Positions 59,018 through 64,000 of a stretch of DNA of 64,000 bases are shown here, piece after piece. Source of the stretch: Streptomyces barkulensis (GTDB taxonomy: Bacteria; Actinomycetota; Actinomycetes; Streptomycetales; Streptomycetaceae). Numbering within the stretch: the stretch's first letter is position 1; the number at the start of each line of letters is the position of its first letter. The stretch lies in assembly GCF_002843305.1 (NCBI RefSeq), contig NZ_PGSG01000093.1, positions 1 through 64,000 on the forward strand, in the 5' to 3' direction. The notes below the pieces were generated by a model, which was not told where the DNA came from, did no database searches, and saw nothing but the letters and a program-made list of their open reading frames with translations. A program made the translations under genes and the position numbers.

Positions 59018-60997
59018 TCAGACCTGGACGCGGTCCTCGACGGCCTTGGCGATCTCCGCGATCGCCTCGTCGACCGGCACTCCGTTCTTCTGCGAGCCGT
59101 CGCGGTAGCGGAAGCTGACCGCGCCCGCCGCCATGTCGTCGTCACCGGCGATGACCATGAACGGCACCTTGCTCTTCTGCGCGTTCCTGATCTTCTTCTG
59201 CATCCGGTCCGAGGAGGAGTCCACCTCCACCCGCAGCCCCTTCGCCTTCGCCCGGGCCGCGAACTCCTCCAGGTAGGGCACATGGGTGTCGCCGATCGGG
59301 ATGCCGACCGCCTGGACCGGGGCCAGCCAGGCCGGGAAGGCGCCCGCGTAGTGCTCCAGCAGCACGGCGAAGAACCGCTCGATGGAGCCGAACAGCGCGC
59401 GGTGGATCATCACCGGCCGCTGCCGGGAGCCGTCGGGGGCGGTGTACTCCAGGTCGAAGAGCTCGGGGAGGTTGAAGTCGACCTGGATGGTCGACATCTG
59501 CCAGGTCCGGCCGATGGCGTCACGTGCCTGCACCGAGATCTTCGGCCCGTAGAAGGCGGCGCCGCCCGGGTCCATGACCAGATCCAGGCCCTGCTTCCCG
59601 GCGGCCCGGCGCAGGATCTCGGTGGCCTCCTCCCAGTTCTCGTCCGTCCCGACGAACTTCTCCGGGTCCTTGGTGGACAGCTCCAGGTAGAAGTCCTCCA
59701 GGCCGTAGTCGCGCAGCAGGTTCAGCACGAAGGTCAGCAGCGAGTCGAGCTCGTCCGCCATCTGCTCCCTGGTGCAGTAGATGTGCGCGTCGTCCTGGGT
59801 GAAGCCCCGCGCCCGGGTCAGGCCGTGGACGACGCCCGACTTCTCGTAGCGGTACACGGTGCCGAACTCGAACAGCCGCAGCGGCAGTTCGCGGTAGGAG
59901 CGCCCCCGCGCGTCGAAGATCAGATTGTGCATGGGGCAGTTCATGGGCTTGAGGTAGTAGTCCACGCCCTCGTCGAGCTGCATGGGCGGGTACATGCCGT
60001 CGGCGTACCAGTCCAGGTGGCCCGACTTCTCGAACAGCTTCCCCTTGGTGGCGTGCGGGGTGTAGACGAACTCGTAGCCCGCCTCCTCGTGCCGCCTGCG
60101 CGAGTAGTCCTCCATGGTGCGGCGGACGATGCCGCCCCTGGGATGGAAGACCGCCAGACCGGAGCCGATCTCCTCCGGAATGGAGAACAGGTCCAGCTCC
60201 GCGCCGAGCCTGCGGTGGTCGCGCTTCTCGGCCTCGGCCAGGAACTCCAGGTACGCCTTCAGCTCGTCCTTCGACGGCCAGGCGGTGCCGTAGATCCGCT
60301 GGAGCTGCGGGTTCTTCTCGCTGCCCCGCCAGTACGCGGCGGCCGACCGCATCAGCCTGAACGCCGGGATGGTGCGGGTGGTGGGCAGGTGCGGACCGCG
60401 GCACAGGTCCTTCCAGCACAGCTCGCCGGTCTTGGCGTCGAGGTTGTCGTAGATGGTCAGCTCACCGGCGCCGACCTCGGCCGACGCGCCCTCGGCGGCC
60501 TCGGCCGCGTTGCCCTTGAGCCCGATCAGCTCCAGCTTGTACGGCTCGCCGGCCAGTTCCTCGCGGGCCGCCTCGTCGTCGGTCACGCGGCGGGAGAAGC
60601 GCTGGCCGCGCTTGACGATCTCCTGCATCCGCTTCTCGATGCGCTTGAGGTCGTCCGGGGTGAACGGCTCGGCGACGTCGAAGTCGTAGTAGAAGCCGTC
60701 CTTGACCGGCGGGCCGATGCCGAGCTTGGCCTCGGGGAAGAGGTCCTGCACGGCCTGGGCCATGACGTGCGCGGTGGAGTGCCGCAGGATGTTCAGCCCG
60801 TCCTCGGAGGAGATCCCCACGGGCTCGACCTCGTCGCCGTCGGCGACGGCGTACGCCAGGTCCTTCAGCTGCCCGCCGACGCGGGCGGCGACGACCGAGC
60901 GGTCGCCGGCGAAGAGATCGGCGGCCGTGGTGCCCGTGGTCACCACGCGTTCTTCCCGCTCGGAATCGCGTTGGATGATCACACGGACGTCCGTCAC
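59018..60997 (-). CDS. thrS: threonyl-tRNA synthetase
   Basis: Charges tRNA-Thr. 659 residues from GTG 60997 (TDVRVIIQRDSE), with AGGAGA upstream. TGS domain first, then the editing domain with HSTAHVMAQAV, the class II core (RSYRELPLRLFEFGTVYRYEKSG, MNCPMHN), and the anticodon domain GLRVEVDSSSDRMQKKIRNAQ. No T-box leader recognised in the 251 bases upstream. Confidence 0.97.
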   Translation of the reverse strand: MTDVRVIIQRDSEREERVVTTGTTAADLFAGDRSVVAARVGGQLKDLAYAVADGDEVEPVGISSEDGLNILRHSTAHVMAQAVQDLFPEAKLGIGPPVKDGFYYDFDVAEPFTPDDLKRIEKRMQEIVKRGQRFSRRVTDDEAAREELAGEPYKLELIGLKGNAAEAAEGASAEVGAGELTIYDNLDAKTGELCWKDLCRGPHLPTTRTIPAFRLMRSAAAYWRGSEKNPQLQRIYGTAWPSKDELKAYLEFLAEAEKRDHRRLGAELDLFSIPEEIGSGLAVFHPRGGIVRRTMEDYSRRRHEEAGYEFVYTPHATKGKLFEKSGHLDWYADGMYPPMQLDEGVDYYLKPMNCPMHNLIFDARGRSYRELPLRLFEFGTVYRYEKSGVVHGLTRARGFTQDDAHIYCTREQMADELDSLLTFVLNLLRDYGLEDFYLELSTKDPEKFVGTDENWEEATEILRRAAGKQGLDLVMDPGGAAFYGPKISVQARDAIGRTWQMSTIQVDFNLPELFDLEYTAPDGSRQRPVMIHRALFGSIERFFAVLLEHYAGAFPAWLAPVQAVGIPIGDTHVPYLEEFAARAKAKGLRVEVDSSSDRMQKKIRNAQKSKVPFMVIAGDDDMAAGAVSFRYRDGSQKNGVPVDEAIAEIAKAVEDRVQV

Positions 60998-61248
60998 CGG
61001 TCTCTCCTGACTGCTGTCGTCTCGGGTCTCCCCGTCTCGGGATCGGCCCGAGGCGCGGACGATCGCCGCGCAACGTGAATCGTACCGAGCCGGACGCCCC
61101 CGCCGCGAAACGGTTACGGCACGGTCCAGGGACGCCGGGGTTGGCCGCGAGCGGGGTGAGGTATCAAGACGGGCGACGGGCGTACGCGCCGCCGTGTGCG
61201 CCCGCCCGCCGGGACGGTCCCGGTCTCGACACGGAGGGGAAGCAGAAC

Positions 61249-61974
61249 ATGACGGTGTGGTACGAGGGACCGCTCGCCGCATTCGACACCGAGACCACGG
61301 GGGTGGACCCGGAGCGGGACCGGATCGTCTCGGCCGCGCTGGTGGTGCAGGACGCGCCGGGGGCCGAGGTGCGCGCCGTGCGCTGGCTGGTGGACCCGGG
61401 GGTGCCGGTGCCCGAGGGGGCGGCGGCGGTGCACGGCCTGACCGGGGAGCATCTGCGCGAGCACGGCCGCCGCCCGGCGGACGCGGTCGGGGAGATCGTG
61501 CGGGCCCTGGCGGAGCGCGCGTCCGGGGGGCTGCCGCTGGTGGTGATGAACGCGCCGTTCGATCTGACGCTGCTGGACCGGGAGCTGCGGCGGCATCACG
61601 GCACCTCGCTGACCGATGCCGTCGCCTCCCCCGCGCTGTGCGTGCTGGACCCGCGGGTGCTGGACAAGCATCTGGACCGCTACCGCAAGGGCCGCCGCAC
61701 CCTGGCCGCGCTGTGCGAGCACTACGGCGTGGAACTGGCCGAGGCCCATGACGCGGCCGCCGACGCCGCGGCGGCGCTCGAGGTCGTACGGGAGGTGGGG
61801 CGACGCCACGCGCGGCGGCTGTCCTCGTTGTCGCCGGCCGAGCTGCACACCCTGCAGTCGGTCTGGCACGCGGCCCAGGCACGCGGGCTGCAGGCGTGGT
61901 TCGCCCGCAACGGATCCGACGAGACGGTCGATCCGGCGTGGCCGCTGCGGACGGAGATCCCGGCCGCGGTCTGA
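61249..61974 (+). CDS. DEDDh 3'-5' exonuclease domain protein
   Basis: 241 residues from ATG 61249. Exo I FDTETTGVDPE, exo II MNAPFDLTLLDREL and exo III HDAAADAAAALE give the DEDDh set, as in the epsilon subunit of DNA polymerase III; RSWDP-type clamp motifs are not seen. Tail KELHT-like SPAELHTLQSVWHAAQARGLQAWF is typical of the Streptomyces 3'-5' exonuclease near thrS. Probably a proofreading-type or repair exonuclease. Confidence 0.9.
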   Translation: MTVWYEGPLAAFDTETTGVDPERDRIVSAALVVQDAPGAEVRAVRWLVDPGVPVPEGAAAVHGLTGEHLREHGRRPADAVGEIVRALAERASGGLPLVVMNAPFDLTLLDRELRRHHGTSLTDAVASPALCVLDPRVLDKHLDRYRKGRRTLAALCEHYGVELAEAHDAAADAAAALEVVREVGRRHARRLSSLSPAELHTLQSVWHAAQARGLQAWFARNGSDETVDPAWPLRTEIPAAV

Positions 61975-62036
61975 GAACGGCCCGGGGCTGTTCCGGATCG
62001 CTTCGGGAAGGCGGCCGGGAACACGGGCGCGAAACG

Positions 62037-62073
62037 CGGGAGGCCGGTTCTGTCGGACGGAACCGGCCTCCCG
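62037..62073. terminator. hairpin between the exonuclease gene and tRNA-Val
   Basis: Fourteen-base arms (62037-62050 and 62060-62073) with a nine-base loop. It sits between convergent transcripts and should end both. Confidence 0.8.
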
Positions 62074-62078
62074 GGCGG

Positions 62079-62150
62079 TGGGCGATACTGGGTTCGAACC
62101 AGTGACCTCTTCGGTGTGAACGAAGCGCTCTCCCACTGAGCTAATCGCCC
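62079..62150 (-). tRNA. tRNA-Val, anticodon CAC
   Basis: 72 bases fold as a cloverleaf on the minus strand. Acceptor GGGCGAT/ATCGCCC, D arm GCTC/GAGC, anticodon stem CTTCG/CGAAG with loop TTCACAC (anticodon CAC, reading GUG), T arm ACTGG/CCAGT with TTCGAAC, discriminator A. CCA is not encoded. GUG is a heavily used valine codon here. Confidence 0.96.
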
Positions 62151-62176
62151 CTGCGGTGCCCTGCGGCACGACGAGA

Positions 62177-62206
62177 ACCATACAGGGATCGCGGGTGTTC
62201 ATCCAA
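62177..62206 (-). promoter_or_regulatory. predicted tRNA-Val promoter
   Basis: Minus-strand TTGGAT (62206-62201), 18-base spacer, TATGGT (62182-62177); transcription would start about 20 bases before the tRNA. Confidence 0.55.
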
Positions 62207-62377
62207 ACTCCTTCCGGCTCCCTCCCACCGGACGGCCTCGCGCACCCGCGGCCACCACCGGGGGTACTGCCCGGCCCACCGCATCCCCCTCCCCCCACAC
62301 CGGGCCCGGTGGTACTCATACGGCCCTGAGTACCACCGCGCATGCCCGCCCGCCCTCGCACGCGTCACACTCCGCTC

Positions 62378-64000
62378 ATGCCGAACCTCCCGCCGCCCGC
62401 CTACTGCCCCGGCTGTTCCCTGCCGCTCGCCCCCGGCGCTCCGGGGGCCGTCTGCCCACGGTGCGCGCTGCCGCTCACCGGTCCGGTGCCGCAGCGGGTG
62501 CTGGAGATCGACGCGGAGCTGTGGCGGCTGGAGGCCCGGCGCACCGGACTGCTCGCCACGCGCCAGGAGTTGCTGGCCGGGCTGCGCGCTTCCGGTCCCG
62601 GGGGCCGCGGCCGGGCGGACGCCGCTCCGGTCCCCCCGTTCCCCCCGGTCGCCCCGCCGGCCGCGCGGAACGTGCTGCTGGCCCTCGGCGGGGCGCTGCT
62701 GGCGGTCGCGGTGACCGCCTTCACGCTGGTGAGCTGGGGCCGGCTGGGCATCGGAGGGCGCTCCGCGGTACTGGGCGCGCTGACGCTGCTGGCGCTCGGC
62801 GTGCCCGTGGCACTGCTCCGCCGCAAACTGACCGCGACGGCCGAGGCGGTGGCGTCGCTGGGACTGGTCCTGCTGCTGCTCGACGCCTACGCGCTGCACC
62901 GGGTGGCGCTGCCGGAGGCCGGCGGCGTCGGCTACGCGGCGGTGGCGGCGGCGGTGACCGCCGCGCTCTGGGCGGGGTACGGGGCGGCGCTGCCGCGGCT
63001 GCGCGGCCCGCTGCCCGTCGCCCTGTGCCTGGCCCAACTCCCGCTGCCGCTGTGGGTTCTGAGCGCGGACGGCGGCCCGTACGCGCTCTCCTGGGCGCTG
63101 CTGGCCACGGCGGCCGGCGACGCGGCGGTGGCGCTGTGGTGTGCCGGGCGGCGCGCCGGGCGCGGACGGCGGGCGGTGGTGGTGACGGCGCTCGCCGCGG
63201 GCTGTGCGCTGGGGGCTCCGGGGCTGCTGACCTCCGCCGTGCTGGCCCTGACGGCGGCGGGGTGGGCCGAGTCGGCGCACGCCGCGGCGCTGCTCGCGGC
63301 GGCCGCGGCGGTGCTGCTGTACGCGGCCCGCCGTCTCGCCCGTGGTGCCGGCCGCGCGGATACGGCGGCCCCCGCGGCAGTGGCACCGGCCGCCGTGGTG
63401 CCGGCGGCCGTGGTGCCGGCGGCCGTGGTGCCGGCGGCGGTGGCTGGACTGGCCGTGCTGGTCGCCGGCGGCGGCGCGCTGTGGAGGGTGGGGGCGCTGC
63501 CGGAGCCGGGGTGGCCGGTGTTGGGCTTCCTGCTGTGCGCGCTGGCGCTGGGTGCGGTCCCGGTGGGGGAACGGTCCGTGGCGGCGGGGCTGCGGCTGGC
63601 GGCCGCCGCGGTGTGCGCCGGCGCGGCGCTGTGGGCGCTGCCCGCCGTGGCACGGCTGGTGCTGGGGCCGTTGGGCTGGGTGTTCAGGGTGTGGGACGGT
63701 GCGCCGCGGGGCGCCCGGGCCGCGGTCGCTCCGGGGCTGGGCTGGCCGTACGGGATGGCGCTGCCGGTGGTGCTGGGCACGCTGGCGGCGGCGTCGGCCG
63801 CGGTGGGCCGGGGCCTGGGGGCGGGGGCGCGGGTGCCGCGGGCATGGCGTGTGAGGGCCCGCGGGGGCTCGCTGGTGGCGGCGGGCGCGGCGGCGGCCGT
63901 GCTGCCGGTGGTGCTGGACCTGCCGTACCGGGTGGCCGTGGTGCTGCTGGTGGCGCTGGTGGTGCTGCTGCTGGCGGTCCCGGTGGGCCCGTCCCTGACG
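62378..64000 (+). CDS. large polytopic membrane protein with N-terminal zinc ribbon, truncated by window end
   Basis: From ATG 62378 the frame is open for 541 codons to the window edge. Residues 10-13 (CPGC) and 26-29 (CPRC) form a zinc-ribbon-like pair; then a helical segment (ELWRLEARRTGLLATRQELL), a Pro-rich linker and a series of hydrophobic helices rich in Ala/Leu/Val, at least ten. No transport or enzyme signature recognised. Streptomyces carry several such huge integral membrane proteins of unknown role. Confidence 0.8.
   Translation, partial: MPNLPPPAYCPGCSLPLAPGAPGAVCPRCALPLTGPVPQRVLEIDAELWRLEARRTGLLATRQELLAGLRASGPGGRGRADAAPVPPFPPVAPPAARNVLLALGGALLAVAVTAFTLVSWGRLGIGGRSAVLGALTLLALGVPVALLRRKLTATAEAVASLGLVLLLLDAYALHRVALPEAGGVGYAAVAAAVTAALWAGYGAALPRLRGPLPVALCLAQLPLPLWVLSADGGPYALSWALLATAAGDAAVALWCAGRRAGRGRRAVVVTALAAGCALGAPGLLTSAVLALTAAGWAESAHAAALLAAAAAVLLYAARRLARGAGRADTAAPAAVAPAAVVPAAVVPAAVVPAAVAGLAVLVAGGGALWRVGALPEPGWPVLGFLLCALALGAVPVGERSVAAGLRLAAAAVCAGAALWALPAVARLVLGPLGWVFRVWDGAPRGARAAVAPGLGWPYGMALPVVLGTLAAASAAVGRGLGAGARVPRAWRVRARGGSLVAAGAAAAVLPVVLDLPYRVAVVLLVALVVLLLAVPVGPSLT
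63377..63436 (+). repeat. 15-bp tandem repeat in the membrane-protein gene
   Basis: Four 15-base units (three identical, 63392-63436; the first differs at a few bases) encode Ala-Val-Val-Pro-Ala repeats in a loop between hydrophobic helices. Confidence 0.85.

Noticed and set aside
60998..61248. T-box leader before thrS
   Set aside because: No T-box bulge sequence or specifier loop is visible; actinobacterial T-boxes mostly precede ileS.

Overview
The window is a stretch of actinobacterial core chromosome, almost certainly from a Streptomyces species. Three things point there: very high GC with G/C-dominated third codon positions, many GTG starts and ATGA/GTGA stop-start overlaps, and diagnostic genes (bldD with an intact c-di-GMP signature, the actinobacterial integration host factor, zinc-free S4, the PIM lipid genes). 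The gene order is the one I know from S. coelicolor between metK and thrS, and much of it is shared with Mycobacterium. I see no prophage, insertion sequence or CRISPR array.

Region 1 (1-14763, minus strand): metK (partial), coaBC, rpoZ, gmk and mihF, then a complete pyrimidine operon read as pyrR-pyrB-pyrC-(PH-like membrane gene)-carA-carB-pyrD-pyrF. The pyrR leader holds a near-consensus PyrR-binding hairpin next to the Shine-Dalgarno, so the operon is probably repressed at translation initiation. Region 2 (14764-19600): bldD diverges from pyrR under a promoter carrying a perfect BldD operator; then, on the minus strand, aroQ, a P-loop protein with a proline-rich tail, an M24 peptidase homologue that has lost metal ligands, efp and nusB.

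Region 3 (19145-30194, minus strand): rpsD, two small envelope-type proteins, alaS, ruvX, mltG, aroE, aroC, aroK, aroB and aroQ, most of them translationally coupled. This ties shikimate synthesis to cell-wall (MltG) and tRNA charging functions. Region 4 (30195-40658): a DUF2470 gene diverges from rpsD across a strong iron box; then rarA, a VKOR-type thiol oxidase, hisS and a metallo-hydrolase (minus), a lipid-anchored or membrane-tethered cyclophilin and a DUF349 coiled-coil protein (plus), and the stringent-response gene relA (minus).

Region 5 (40842-53956, minus strand): apt, secF, secD, yajC, ruvB, ruvA, ruvC, yebC, pdxT, pdxS, a LemA-like protein, pimA, a PIM acyltransferase and pgsA. 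Region 6 (54282-64000): an EF-G-like GTPase and a large unknown membrane protein on the plus strand, inserted between pgsA and the HIT-thrS pair that are adjacent in Mycobacterium; then an exonuclease-domain protein, tRNA-Val(CAC), and the start of a very large zinc-ribbon membrane protein that runs off the end.

No clearly new system is present. The observations most worth following are the iron box between rpsD and DUF2470, the ligand-depleted M24 homologue beside efp, and the EF-G-like/membrane-protein pair with a degenerate G4 motif.
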